Positions 1 to 10,740 of a DNA stretch of 64,000 nucleotides are shown one piece after another. Numbering within the stretch: the first letter of the stretch is position 1; each line of letters starts with the position of its first letter. The notes under the pieces are model-generated. The model was not told the DNA's origin and made no database searches. It saw only the letters and a program-made list of their open reading frames with translations. Source of the stretch: Carettochelys insculpta (lineage: Eukaryota; Chordata; Testudines; Carettochelyidae); assembly GCF_033958435.1 (NCBI RefSeq), contig NC_134150.1, positions 38,187,501 to 38,251,500 on the forward strand, read 5' to 3'. Both the position numbers and the translations under genes were made by a program.

Positions 1-23
1 ATTACTACTTAGGAGCCCTCATC

Positions 24-110
24 GTGTGCCAGGCCCCATTGTGCTAGGTGCTGTACAAACTCAGACCCAAAAGGCAGTCCCTGCTCCAAAAACCATAGAA
101 TCAGAGTATT
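24..110 (+). repeat. Ancient interspersed repeat fragment
   Basis: The phrase 'gtgctaggtgctgtacaaac' followed by 'ggcagtccctgctcc' is a motif I recognise as widespread in sauropsid genomes. A related piece lies at 52690-52890. It is an old MIR/L2-like or comparable remnant. The exact family is not determined. Confidence 0.35.
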
Positions 111-1431
111 ACCTGATTCAACCCTGCTGGGTCTCAGATTCACCCATTTACTGGGCGAGCTAAACTTAAAGGCTAATGAAGCCACCGGATCACTTGGCAA
201 TTGCTGGTGCAGTAGAATTGGTGGCAGGACAGATTTCTTCTGTTGGGGGTCACAGTCAGAGTGTTGGCTGTTGAGCAGCCTTTGGCCAAGGGTGTTGCCA
301 TCTGTCAATAGAACACGGCCATTCCTGTGATGAGGTAATTCAAAACATTCACATACATCTTGTCAAAGTCTTTTCAGTGACCGTTTATTCTGATGCTAAG
401 TTCTCAGGCGAGTTAGTCATATTGCTCTAAGACTTTTAATATTACCGAGTTAGTAGCAGCTTGCAGCATCGAAGCTAAGTGCCTGTCAGTAACAGCGTAG
501 AGGAGCTCCAGTGTGAGCAGTAATATTTGCTGCAGTCTCCTTTTGGGCCATTTTTGAGACTGACTCCCTCCTTTGAAGCACTGTGGGGTCATTGTAAAGC
601 GTTCTGGGCTGGACGCTGACAAATGGCTGTTTTGAGTAGCTGAGGATAAAATATCACAGTGTGAAAAATACCCTGAGAAGACTTGTTTGAAGGGATACAA
701 GACTCGAAGCAATTCTGCAAGCCACAGGCAGGCCCCGGGCTGCACTTCGGTGGATTAACTGTGGCCCATGGGAGAAAAACAATCTCGGAACCAGGCAGAA
801 ATGTTCAGCGGGTGGAGAAATTACACGGTGTGGATGATAAATACAGTTTCAGTCATCAGCCCGACAGCCTCAATAAATAACATAGTGATGCTGCCACCGG
901 GTAAACCCTGAGAAAAATAACATCCGTCCCCTCTCAGGACAAAATCCTGGTCAACAGCAGAAAAGAGAGGAGGGATCCCAGACGAAGTGGCAGTCAGCTT
1001 TCAAAGACTTTCCCTTTGTCCTGTCCAACTTGCCCACTCCACACGAGGGAAAGCACCGACGAGTGGTGTCACAAAGGCAGATGCACAGCTGTCAATGGGA
1101 ACGGTAATACATTTTGGATCATGTGAACATACTGGTCTAACTCATTTTCACTGACCACACCACCAGTATGGCTTTACCCTCAAGAGCACTGCAACCAAGG
1201 CAGAGTTTCCCCAGGCTGCTCTACATGGTTCTTCTGCTTCATGAGTGGTGGGAGTCACGTTTTTTTGCGGTTCATACGCTGCTGCCCTAAGCCATGTGCA
1301 GAGGTGGGCCTGAGATTGCTGCTTTCAAGTTGGCTGCATTAACAGAACCGATGTGGACGGTCTCGCCCAGCACATTGTGTTCTCCCTTGGCTACTAGTGC
1401 TCAGTAGCATGGTGGAACTTTTAGACATGTG
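111..1431. other. Unassigned unique sequence
   Basis: I find no gene or recognisable repeat here. Short open frames on both strands have no visible domain and no consistent splice context. Confidence 0.5.
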
Positions 1432-1626
1432 CAGCATTCCATGTAAACTGAGCTCTTGGGCAGCTGCCCAAGAGAGTCAGATGCTGTCCAGATGATGAGC
1501 AGAGCACCCCCAGGCACCCGCAGAGGGGAGCAAGTGTTTCTACTGGTGGTGCACATCCACACATGCCTTCATGCACATAACAAAATTTATTCTGCCCGAG
1601 TATGGAAAAAAAACAGAGAACACTAG
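1432..1626. mobile_element. Short hAT-like MITE
   Basis: The ends are 'cagcattcc' and 'gagaacactag', degenerate inverted copies of a 'cagtgttccct' type end. The interior ('ggtggtgcacatcca', 'gcacataacaaaatttattc') matches the element at 62501-62673, so this is a family with at least two copies in the window. The flanking 8-mers are only partly similar, so this copy is old. Confidence 0.5.
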
Positions 1627-2123
1627 TTGTGTGTGCTGGAAGGAGCACTGGAGTGGGATGGGGTGGGTGTCTCCACAACAGCCTGAATATACCATGTTTC
1701 TGAAGTCAGTAGGGCTGCATTCAAGCAAGAAAAATCCCACCTAATGTGAATCCATAACTTCAGTGGCAATGAAAGGTTACCACATTTCTACTGCAGAGTG
1801 GTCCATTCACCTGCCAAAATGGAAATAAATACATCTGAGTTTTAAATTCCTGGACGGCAGGGATGTATTTGCTTAATAATTTACCATGCGGCTCAAGAAT
1901 GCTTATTTTCTTACTCTTTCCAAACAAACACACTGCAGAAAATAGAACCAGTAGCAGAGTCCGCTTCATTTGGAATGCTGATGACCAGAGGCCCTGGGAT
2001 CATGTGAAACAGACATTGCTATTCCCAAGTTCCTGGAAGCTACACAGTGGCCGCAATGGAATCAGTAATAATAGAAAATAACATTTGAGAGCTTTTCAGT
2101 GGCTGGGGTTATAAAAGGGAAGC
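1627..2123. other. Unassigned sequence
   Basis: Nothing recognisable is seen between the MITE and the Penelope tail copy. Confidence 0.5.
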
Positions 2124-2267
2124 CCAAAAGAAAGTGGGTCTGTCCCACGAAAGCTCATCACTGAGTAAATCATTTTATTAGTCTTTAAAATGCCACATTT
2201 CTGCTATTTCGTTTTATTGGAGTACAGACTAACATGGCTACCTCTCTGTTACTATCCAAAAGAAAGT
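2124..2267 (+). mobile_element. 5'-truncated Penelope-like tail with 12-bp target duplication
   Basis: The 120-bp insert (2136-2255) runs from 'gggtctgtcccacgaaagct' to 'aacatggctacctctctg' and matches the 3' tail of the Penelope-like remnant at 60769-60890. It is flanked by an exact 12-bp direct repeat, ccaaaagaaagt, at 2124-2135 and 2256-2267. Such a duplication and 5' truncation indicate target-primed retrotransposition. I infer that the tail belongs to the Penelope element because both share the sequence. Confidence 0.65.
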
Positions 2268-3229
2268 TGTTAGTTATTGTGAATTTAGGCTGAGATGTTC
2301 ACAGGGACAATTAAAGAGCCCCATTAAATCAATAATGCTCAATGATGTTCTATCACAATCTGATAACGCGATGATCTTATGCGTATATGTAACCATTTGA
2401 TGAAAATGAGTTAGTTGCAGTTTAGGAGTCACTCCAAGACTGAGCTCTCTGAAGTCAGATAAAATGCTCTTCCCCAACCCCTTCCCTTGTTTTCCAGTGT
2501 CATGGATTTTGCACTTGCTGAAACAGAGTGGATGGAGGAGTGCTGAGATAAGAGGAGAGGAAATTTGCATGGTACTGGTTAACTCCATCCGAACCTAAAA
2601 GCAATGGGAACCTTATAAAATACCCTTTCCCCATAATTTTCTCAGATCTATTCTGCAGGCCCAAAATGTGTAGTTGGCCAAGATGGACATCCATACCGGG
2701 TACCTGCACCATTTGAGTTCCCACCATCAAAGGCAGGCTCTCAAGTAAGGCTGCTGTGGGACTATAGCTAGATATATGTGCAAATATATCACCCTAGACT
2801 CCTGTCCTCCTCCCAGGTTTGTAGCTGGGTTGACAAAGGTACAAACAGGCCAAGTGTCTATTGATCCAGTGAGTAAATGATTTGGGATGAATTTGGAGCA
2901 CTCATGGTGATTTGAATTTTCCACTGTGAAATCCTGAAGGCAGTGCAAATGGGAGTCAAGATTTCATCCTCTGGTTTTTGCTGTCATGATACAAACACTG
3001 AGATCTAGGGACTTCTATCGAGCCCAGTTTCCCAGGGGCAAGACACCCCACAGTTGGTGAAAAGGCCTCATATAGAAGTGAGCAGGGAAAGTACATGTCT
3101 CTCTGAAGGGGTATAGTCATTCCAAGAGTATCAGAAAACCTCTCAGAGGCTCCTATGGGGAAATGTAATCCTCCAGCCCTAGTCAGGTGTGTTATGCATC
3201 CCCCACTTTGTGCTTAAGGGGCATCTGAT
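2268..3229. other. Unassigned unique sequence
   Basis: No gene or clear repeat is seen. Confidence 0.5.
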
Positions 3230-3335
3230 ACTACCCTAGCTGCTTAGTGCCAGCTATATATGATCATGGTGTCAGCTCTGGAGGTCACAGGTTCAATTCC
3301 CAGTATGCAGGCTGGCCTAGAAGTCCAGCACAAAA
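3230..3335 (+). repeat. tRNA-derived SINE-like fragment
   Basis: There is a perfect B-box-like motif, ggttcaattcc (3290-3300), preceded by 'ctctggaggtcaca' and by a weak A-box-like 'tagctgcttag' about 50 bases upstream. A related arrangement occurs at 37745-37935 and at 27202-27640. It is degraded and the family is not named. Confidence 0.3.
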
Positions 3336-6189
3336 GTGGTCATATGATACAACCCATGCCCCAGCCTTTACTTCATAATTAGAGAGACCTTCAAAAGATA
3401 AGTCCCAGTAGCAAGAAAGCATGCCATCTTAATGGCAATGCAATTACCCAGAGGGATGAATTTGGCCCATTCTATTTCCACTCCAGGGTTGGAGGGCCCA
3501 CTCCTGCAAACTACATGAGACATCCTGTGAGTAAGGGTAACGTGCATGAGTAAGGGATTTGCAGATCTGACCTCTGAAATATCCGTCTGCATTATTTAAT
3601 TTGAAAAGCATGTGCGTGGGAAGGAAGTTTTTATTGAAGTCTTTTGCTCTAAGCATTTTGATCTTTACATAGATATTTTGCCTAAAATGTACATTTAGTT
3701 TTACATTTCAAGGTTTCTTTTTCATGTAAGAGAGGATTTGATTATGGCTAAAACTGAAGCTGTAAAATGCTCCAGTCTTTAGTCAGAAATCGGCTCAGTG
3801 TTTGCTCAATCCCCAATTCTTCCTTTTTAAATAAAATTTACAACCTTCTGAAATGGTTTGTAAGGACCTCCCAAGCTTTGATTTCTTGCAGAGTTTTTGA
3901 AATGCATATTAGCCTTGTGACTGCTAACAGACTGAAATAATTACACTCAGAGGGTAGGTGTTAATGCCTTCGACATTTGCCTGCCAGTTGTCTTCATGCT
4001 TGTGAGAAATTTATGTACCAACTGCCTGAGATTTTACTGCCAAATTGCATTCTTTCCATTTCTCTTAAGAGTAAACCTCCATGCTATACATTTGCTCAAT
4101 CATTTATCCGAGCAGGAAAAAGTCCTCTTGTTACGACGGACCTGTGTGTCTGACTACATAATGTTACTCATTTGTTGTATGCTGGACAGATTTTCAGTGA
4201 AAGTTAGACATGCAAATACACACATAGTTTGCATGTAATTGCATCTTCAATCTCCCTGTCAATTACCACAGTGGTATAGGAAAATCTGGTATATGAGGTG
4301 CATTAGCTTATGCAATTGCTTGAGTTGTGTGCACAGTTGCACGCTTTGCATGTTCAGCTGAAGTGTACATGTACCGTATTCATCTAAATGTGTCTGAAAA
4401 GTAGGGCTAAGTTACATTGGAGCCATTTCCGCTGTGTTGTTAACCCAGCTTTACAGAGGAGGAGAACAGAGCTATTTTTATAAATGGCCCAAGGGATTTA
4501 GACACCCAACACCCACCAAATGAAAATTTTTGCCTAATGGGCCATTGATCAATCTAAAGTTAATGTCTCCAGTATGCACAGATCATGGAAGATTCATTTG
4601 TCAGTGTAGGGTCTTATACAGGGAAAGTGGCAAAATGAGATCTACCAATTAAGACATTAAGGGTGGTGTTAAAGAAAGGGATTCAAGAGCCCTTTAGCTA
4701 TTTCTTATTGTCTGACTCCTGTGGTGTATTTCCGTATTATTACTGTATTTGGGCAATGAAGTTCTCAGGAATATTGTGCATCTTCCATTACAAATCTATC
4801 AGTGCACCCGAGTCCTGATCCACAATGCCCCTTAATGGTCCTTCACTTTGGAGTTATTAACTCAGATACTATGGTGGACACATTAAAAATAGGTTAGACA
4901 CTGGCTTACTAGAGCTAAAGAAATAATTTGTGATGCATTTCAGCCTTTAGTTCTGTGAATAGCTGAAGACATTTCAAATATATTTATTATTTGCATGCAT
5001 TATTTAACAATCATTTGTCCATTAGAAGTCCTTTCAGGAGAATAGTAATTGGCCTGAGGCTCTTGAATTGACCTACTGGTATGAATAGATGTACCATGTA
5101 ATCCTTCCTGTGGCAGCAAGCGTGTATCAGATCCTTGTATAGCAGCAGAGCCAAACAGAAGTTCAAATCCTCAGGTAACATAAATCAGCGCAGCTCTGCC
5201 TGGCCCACAGGCATCCATGAAAGTGGATCAAATGAGGTCTTCTGAATCTCTTGGGGTGTCAGGGAACCTGACAGAGGAGATGGTGACTATCTTCAGATTT
5301 GCCTTGCCGTGAAAGTGGAACTGGTGGAATCCTGCACATGGCGATGTTATTTTGGGTCTTGGACTGGGATGACTCATTTCTAACTAATCATCCCAGCGAG
5401 AATTGTGAAATTTACGACAGAGGACAGAATTCAAATGTGGATGTTGCCAACGATGGAAACACTGGAGCCTAAAACTAGTTCGTGTGAGGTCCTGTGAGGC
5501 GTTCAGATGGTGACATAGAAAGGTCACCATCAGGGGAGGGTAACTGAATTGAAACTGCTTTTGAACTAGACCACAGGCACGCTTCCCAGCTCTGCTGCCA
5601 ATTTAGTTGTTGCTTTGTGAGGATGAAATATGAACTGGGGTTTGCTAGGGAGTAGGCTGAGACCATCAAACTCATTTCATCTGTGACTTAGGCACTGCTT
5701 TTGAAAATTCATCCCACTTTAAAAATATACCTATTGGGCAATAGTGGCATTGTGGATTGTCCTTTCACCTCCAGGGATCTCATGTTTAATGCCTGGCTTA
5801 AGAGTGAGCTCTTATTAACTTTAAAGCAGGGTCATCACTCCCACTCTGATGCCTGGGGTCTGGCCAAAACATATGAAATAAAAACCGTATAGAACACCCC
5901 TGCCCTCCAAACGAGAGGCAGCTTTTGTTCCTGATGTACAGCTTACACCAAATAACACAACAGGATACTAACATACCTAGCATACTCTACATACAAATGC
6001 CATGTGACTTGAATTCTCTTCGCAGTATCTCTGTGAGTTCTCTTCTGAACAGAACTATAGATGCACAGCTTTAAATTGTTAACCTGCCTTTTGATGGGCC
6101 TTTTTTTCAGTTATGTTAAGCTACCTCAACTGAGCTAAAACATTAGCAAAATATACCTCTGTAACCCATCCAAACAAGCACCCATGGAT
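3336..6189. other. Unassigned AT-rich unique sequence
   Basis: No gene, long repeat or tRNA is seen. The stretch could contain conserved non-coding elements, but this cannot be judged without an alignment. Confidence 0.5.
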
Positions 6190-6224
6190 AGCATAGGAAC
6201 ATGAGAACCATGAGAATGGCCATA
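6190..6224 (-). repeat. CR1 3' tip, cut off by MITE A
   Basis: The sequence 'aggaacatgagaaccatgagaatggccata' resembles the reverse complement of the turtle CR1/L3-type 3' end, which reads as repeated 'cataagaa' units followed by 'tggccata'. The rest of the CR1 lies beyond the MITE at 6541. Confidence 0.45.
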
Positions 6225-6540
6225 GGCTATGGCTACACTAGTGAGTTTTTCCACCAAAACTCCAGTTTTGTCAACAAAACTTGTTCCACGTCCACACACA
6301 AAATCTGTTTTGTCAACAGTCTGTAGACAAAACTTGGCACTTCTGCTGACAACCCTTCTCCCTCTCCCAAATGAGGAAGAGCACTTTTGTTGACAGATTC
6401 TGTGAACGACAAAGTTGTGTGGGCATTTTGGGGGGTCTTCTGTCAACAGACAGGGCTTCCAGGACACCAGATAGCCCTGTTTGCTGAGCTTCTGGTTGGC
6501 TGTTTTGTTGAGAGAGCATCTGGGCAGTCCAGACTCTCTA
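6225..6540. mobile_element. Degraded hairpin MITE (A)
   Basis: The left end GGCTATGGCTACACTAGTG fits the terminal box shared by the other MITEs here. The interior contains repeated 'ttttgtcaacaaaact'/'tctgtcaacaga' blocks. The right end is poorly preserved ('cagtccagactctc'). It sits inside an antisense CR1 fragment. Confidence 0.45.
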
Positions 6541-6819
6541 TTTGGTTAAAACCAGCCACCTATTAATTTTTGTGGGTAATTCCTTGTTCTTCTATTATGT
6601 GACGGAATAATAAAACACTTCCTTATTCATTTTCTTCACACCATCCACAATTTTATAGATGCTTTCACACCTCCTCTCGGTCACCTCTTTTCTATTCTGA
6701 AGAGTCTCAGTCTTTTTAGGCTATTCCAATTCCTTACGTTTGTTGCCTTTCTCAGTCTGTTTTCCAGTTCTAATATATCTTTTTATAGTTGACATGACCA
6801 GAACTGGATGCGTCATTCT
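6541..6819 (-). repeat. CR1 retrotransposon fragment, part 1
   Basis: This is the reverse complement of a CR1 3' region. It has the typical blocks 'acacttccttattcattttc', 'cacctcttttctattctgaa' and 'gacatgaccagaactg'. It stops exactly at the Harbinger insertion and continues at 10927 with 'tccagg...accatggatttatata'. That continuity fixes the insertion site and shows the 3-bp duplication. Confidence 0.75.
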
Positions 6820-7056
6820 GGCCGTGTCTACACGTGCCGGCAACTTCAAAGTAGCGGCGCCAACTTCGACATAGCGCCCGCCACGGCTACACGTGTTGGG
6901 CGCTATTTCGAAGTTGACATCGACATAAGGCGGCAAGACGTTGAAGTCGCTACCCCCATCAGGAGATGGGAATAGCGCCCTACTTCGACGTTCAACGTCG
7001 AAGTAGGGAAAATGTAGTCGTTGCGTGTCCCGCAACATCGAAATAGCGGGGTCCGC
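6820..7056. repeat. Subterminal inverted-repeat array, Myb-side end of copy 1
   Basis: Inside the terminal repeat lies a run of short inverted motifs such as 'cttcgac', 'atttcgaag' and 'gcgctatttcgaagtt'. It includes a palindrome at 6978-7008 with 15-bp perfect arms around one central base (arm ccctacttcgacgtt). The same palindrome is at 44243-44273 in copy 2 and, with one mismatch, at 60021-60051 in copy 3. I infer binding sites for the Myb protein or transposase. Confidence 0.6.
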
Positions 7057-7130
7057 CATGGCGGCCATCAGCTGAGGGGTTGAGAGATGCTCTCTCCAGC
7101 CCCTGAGCTCGATGGTCGCCATGTGCAGTG

Positions 7131-7140
7131 GCCCCTTAAA
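7131..7140 (+). promoter_or_regulatory. Putative promoter box of the Myb-like gene, copy 1
   Basis: gccccttaaa lies about 65 bases upstream of the Myb ATG. A related CCCTTTAAGG-type box sits at a similar distance upstream of the transposase ATG in copies 1 and 2. Promoter function is inferred from position and conservation only. Confidence 0.3.
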
Positions 7141-7204
7141 GCTCCCCGCCCCCTGCCTTCCTGTGCAGGAAGCTGAGAGAGCGTGCAGGCGGTAGCCCAG
7201 ACAC

Positions 7205-8806
7205 ATGGACAGCCTGCACGCTGCTCTGCAGCCACAACAACCCCCAGCGCTGCGATGGCCGCCCCCCAGCCCCCTAAGCGCCCCCAGGGCACCCCCTCCC
7301 AAGGGGAGCCAGGTCTCCCAGACCGGTAGCCAGGCTGGGAAGCGGCAGCGGGGCCCCTCCTGGATGGAGGCTGACCTTCGGGACCTGCTGGAGCTCTGGA
7401 GTGAGGAGGAGGTGCTCCAGGTAATGGGGAGCAAGAGGCAGAACGTGGATGCGTTCGCTCGGCTGGCTGAGGGCCTGGCCGCCCGGGGTCACCCTGCCCG
7501 CACTCTGGATCATGTCCACAGTAAAGTGAAGGAGTTGCGGCAGGGTTACGCCCGGGCCCGGGATGCGGCTGGCTGGTCTGGGGCCTCCCCCGTCACTTGC
7601 CCCTTTTACAGGGAGCTCAGGGCCATCCTGGGCCCCCGGCACACCTCCTCCCCTCCGGCCACTCTTGATACCTCGGCCGATGAGCCCCAGCAGGCCCCGG
7701 AGGCAGAGTCTGCCCCAGAGGCAAGCCCCACACCCGGGGGCCCCCCCAGGAACCCACCCCTGGGGCACCGGAGAAGGAGGAGGGGGAGTCCTCCTCCAGC
7801 GACGCAGGGCTCCGGATCCACATCCTGTCCCGTAGCTCCAACAGGGCGTCCGCCCACTGGGTGTCCCCCAACCGTGGGAGTGGACCATCAGGTACGTACC
7901 CCCCCCCAGTGCACACCCCCGGGGTTGAGGGGCGGAGGTAATAGATATGACCAGGGCCCTCCACATGCCCAGGTGACCATGGCCATGGCCCCAAGGACAG
8001 CAGTGGCATGTCCCTCACAGGAGTGCATCAGCCCCTGCCCCCCCAGCAGGACAGTGCCATGTCCCATCCCTGGGGATGGGGGGAGCGGAACCTAGGGTCC
8101 CCCTGGGGGAGGGGGTGGGACACCCATCATCATCATCATCAGCATCTCCCGGGGACGGGGATGGGGAACCTGCAGCAGGGGGTGGGGGGACAAGGGCCAT
8201 GGCTCGGGGCCCACGCTAACGGCTGTCTCCAGTCTTCATCCCACCCTGTGTTCCGCAGCTGCACCATCGGAAGGACCGGAGAGTGCCGGCGAGGTGTCAG
8301 TGGTCCCAGAGAGCCCACCGGGGCCATCACTCCAGGCCAGCCCCTCGGCAGAGCACCAACCGGCCCCACGGTGGGGACGACGGCAGAGCCAGCCCCACTC
8401 CTGGATGGCGACGGACCTCCAGCTGCTGGAGATCCACCATCGGCAGCTGGAGGTCGCCAAGCAGCGCCTGCAGGTGGAGGAGCGGCGCCTGCAACTCCAG
8501 GAGCGGACGCTGGCCTGGCACCAGGAGGCTTGGGGGGCCTTTATGCGGACATTCGACTGTATCGCGGACTACCTGGCCCCACAGGCTGCGCCGGCCGCCG
8601 CTCTGCCCGCCCTGCCTGCTCCACCCGCTGCTCCATCCGCCGTCGCACCGCTACCTGCCACCGAGGGCCCTTCCGCCGAGGGGGACCTGGGGCCAGCTGA
8701 CACCCGCGGGCCTTATCTCCTGGTCCGCCCGGTCCCCAGCCAGCCCCAGCCAGGGCTGAGGCCGAGGCATGGGTCACGGGAGCCCACCCCCAGCGCTGGA
8801 CATTAG
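7205..8806 (+). pseudogene. Harbinger Myb/SANT-like DNA-binding protein gene, frameshifted
   Basis: This is the accessory DNA-binding protein of the transposon, thought in this superfamily to bind the element ends and assist the transposase. Exon 1 (7205-7891) starts at an ATG and encodes a trihelix Myb/SANT-like domain at about residues 50-145, with W53 and W65 in SWMEADLRDLLELWSEEEV. The donor is 'g|gtacgtacc' after 7891 and the acceptor is 'ttccgcag' ending at 8258. Exon 2 (8259-8806) encodes a coiled coil rich in L, E, Q and R ('LEIHHRQLEVAKQRLQ') and a Pro/Ala-rich tail. Joining the exons keeps phase 1, but exon 1 needs a net -1 shift near the G5/C7 run at about 7735-7760, after which the frame reads ESSSSDAGLRIHILSRS. 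The intron includes a (CAT)n run near 8125-8140. Proteins of this type are often annotated in turtles as Myb/SANT-like or ZSCAN29-like. Confidence 0.8.
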
Positions 8807-9079
8807 GGAGTGTGGGGCCCAGGACGTGCCCCGCCCCCCTTTGTATATATCCCCTTCAGTTTAATCTTCTTTTGTAAATAGTTTCTATTAGACCCCGTTG
8901 TTATGTTGTTATGCTGATCCCTGCCCCCCCATGTACATAGTTCTCCCCTTCCTTGTCTTCCCCTTTCATCTTATCTTATTTATAATACATATATATAATT
9001 TTGATTTTGCCTGTAAATAGTTAGTCATGATAATAATAAGAGTTCAACAGATATTTGATTTGACGAAGAAATGTCTGCT

Positions 9080-9085
9080 TTTATT
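9080..9085 (-). promoter_or_regulatory. Polyadenylation signal of copy 1 transposase gene
   Basis: TTTATT on the plus strand is AATAAA on the minus strand, about 110 bases downstream of the transposase stop. It lies in the AT-rich spacer between the convergent genes. Confidence 0.4.
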
Positions 9086-9982
9086 TACAAGAAAAGTGAG
9101 GGGGGATGTGCTCTTGGGTGCTCTGTGGTGTGGGCATAGGGGCAGGGAGTGTTGTGGAGGATGCGGGGGGGTGCAGTGGGGGGTCTGCCAGTGGTCAGCC
9201 TGCAGCCTCGTCGAACTGGGCCTGCAGGGCCTCCCGGACCCGGGTCTCTTCGGGGTCCACCTGGCGACTGGGGGCAGCAGGTGGCTGCACATCGGCCCTG
9301 CCAGCCTCCACAGCCCAGCCCTGAAAGAAGGCCTCCCCCTTGCTCTCCACCAGGTTGTGGAGGGCGCTGCACGCGCCCACAATCTGGGGGATGTTGGTGG
9401 GGCCCACATCAAGGCGGGTGAGGAGACACCTCCAGCGCCCCTTGAGGCGGCCAAATGTGTGCTCCACCACCTGGCGCGCATGGTTCAGGCGCATGTTGAA
9501 GCACTCCTGGCTGGCTGACAGGTGGCCCGTGTACGGGTGCATGAGCCAGGGCCAGAGGGGGTATGCCGCATCTGCGATGATGCAGAGGGGCATGGTGGTG
9601 TCCCCCACAAGGATCTCCCACTGGGGGATGTAGGTCCCCGCCTCCAGACGGTGGCACAGTCCCGAGTTCCGCAATACCCGGGTGTTGTGGGTGCTGCCAG
9701 GCCAGCCCACGTAAATGTCCAAGAAATGGCCCCGGCTGTCCACCAAGGCCTGGAGGACCACAGAATGGTAGCCCTTCCTGTTTAGGTAGCGTCCTCCACT
9801 GTGCTCCAGGGCATGGATGGGGATGTGGGTCCCATCCAGAGCCCCGAAGCAACTGGGGAAGCCCAGGCTGGCAAACCCCGCGATGGCGGCATCTGGGTCC
9901 CCAAGCCTCATGAGCCTGTGGAGAAGCAGGGCGTTGATGGCGCGGACGACCTGCAGGGGAAGCACATGGGAGAGTACCAATG

Positions 9983-10090
9983 AGGGCTGTGCAGGGTGTG
10001 TGTGGCCCTCCCCTGCCAGGGCTCCCCTCCCCTCCCCTCCCCTGCCAGGGCCCCCCTCCCCTGCCAGGGCTGCCTCCCCCTCCCCCCGTG
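9983..10090. repeat. C-rich low-complexity intron of copy 1 transposase
   Basis: Repeated 'ccctgccagggc' and 'cccctcccctc' blocks fill the intron between the two transposase exons. On the transcribed (minus) strand these are runs of G. The equivalent intron in copy 2 (40616-40768) is longer with the same composition. Confidence 0.6.
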
Positions 10091-10560
10091 GGTCCTCTTA
10101 CCTCCATGAGGACAGCCCCGACGGTGGCCTTGCCGAAGCCAAACTGCTGCCCCATGGATCGGTAGCTGTCTGGAGTGGCCAGCTTCCAGACAGCGATGCC
10201 GACCCATTTCTCCACACTGAGGGCACGCCGCATGAAGGTGTCCTGGTGCCTCAGTGTGGGGGTGAGCCACTGGCATAGCTCCAGAAACGTCTGCCAGCTC
10301 ATGTGAAAGTTCTGGAGCTAGCAGTCATCGTCCCACTCTCTGAGCACCAGCCGCTCCCACCAGTCAGTGCTGGTGGGGTAGCTCCACAGCCGGTGGCGTA
10401 TGAGGTGGGGGGGAGGGCGGGGTGCTGCAGGGTTGGGGGCTGCGTCCTCCTCCCCTGTGGGCAGCTCCTCCTCTGTGGCAAGGAGGTGCTCAGCTGCCTC
10501 CTGCATGGTATGGAGCAGGGCGAGCACTGCTCCTACAGGGGTGGCTGGGTGGACCTCTGG

Positions 10561-10587
10561 CTGCTGCTGCTGCTGCTGCTGCTGCTG
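10561..10587 (-). repeat. (CAG)9 coding polyglutamine in transposase exon 1
   Basis: Nine CTG triplets on the plus strand encode nine Gln near the transposase N-terminus. Copy 2 has seventeen. Confidence 0.85.
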
Positions 10588-10670
10588 GGGGTCCCATGAC
10601 TGCATTGCTCGAGGTGTGCGTGCCTATGGCTCTGCAGACCGCATGCTGTGCAGGCTGAGTGTGTCTGGGA

Positions 10671-10690
10671 GGGGCCCTTTAAGGGAGCGG
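10671..10690 (-). promoter_or_regulatory. Putative promoter box of the transposase gene, copy 1
   Basis: The near-palindromic GGGGCCCTTTAAGGGAGC lies about 70 bases upstream of the transposase ATG. It is conserved in copies 2 and 3. The TTTAA core could act as a TATA-like element, which is an inference. Confidence 0.35.
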
Positions 10691-10740
10691 CTAGCTGTTG
10701 CCCCGGAAGCACTAGTCCGCCCTGTGACCCTGTCTGCAGC

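Larger units (their letters stand above)
9195..10605 (-). pseudogene. Harbinger DDE transposase (HARBI1-like), copy 1, inactivated
   Basis: Exon 1 (10605-10102) encodes a polyglutamine N-terminus (9 Q) and a region with WSYPTSTDWWERL, then an in-frame TAG at 10318-10320 where copy 2 has tryptophan. It continues as MSWQTFLELCQWLTP to the donor gtaag. Exon 2 (9950-9195) follows the acceptor 'cccctgcag' in phase 0 and encodes the DDE_Tnp_4-type core. ALDGTHIPI carries the first Asp, and RQVVEHTFGRLKGRW carries the Glu. The second catalytic Asp is changed to Asn (GWPGSTHNTRVL, against STHDAWVF in copy 2). Total length would be about 419 residues. The ATG at 10605 is two codons upstream of the position used in copy 2. 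An extra G after the older ATG makes this upstream start the in-frame one. The gene cannot make an active enzyme. Confidence 0.85.

Noticed and set aside
7274..7966. Long minus-strand frames opposite the Myb-like gene (230 codons and shorter)
   Set aside because: GC-rich sequence depletes stop codons, so the antisense is open by chance. The plus strand has the Myb/SANT domain, splice sites and coiled coil.
8125..8140. CATCATCAT run as a possible His-tract coding repeat
   Set aside because: It falls inside the Myb gene intron. The ORF that includes it is a shadow frame.
9409..10302. A 297-codon minus-strand frame in copy 1
   Set aside because: Its first part is the transposase exon 1. The rest is intron and exon 2 in the wrong frame (proline- and glycine-rich), so it is not a longer protein.
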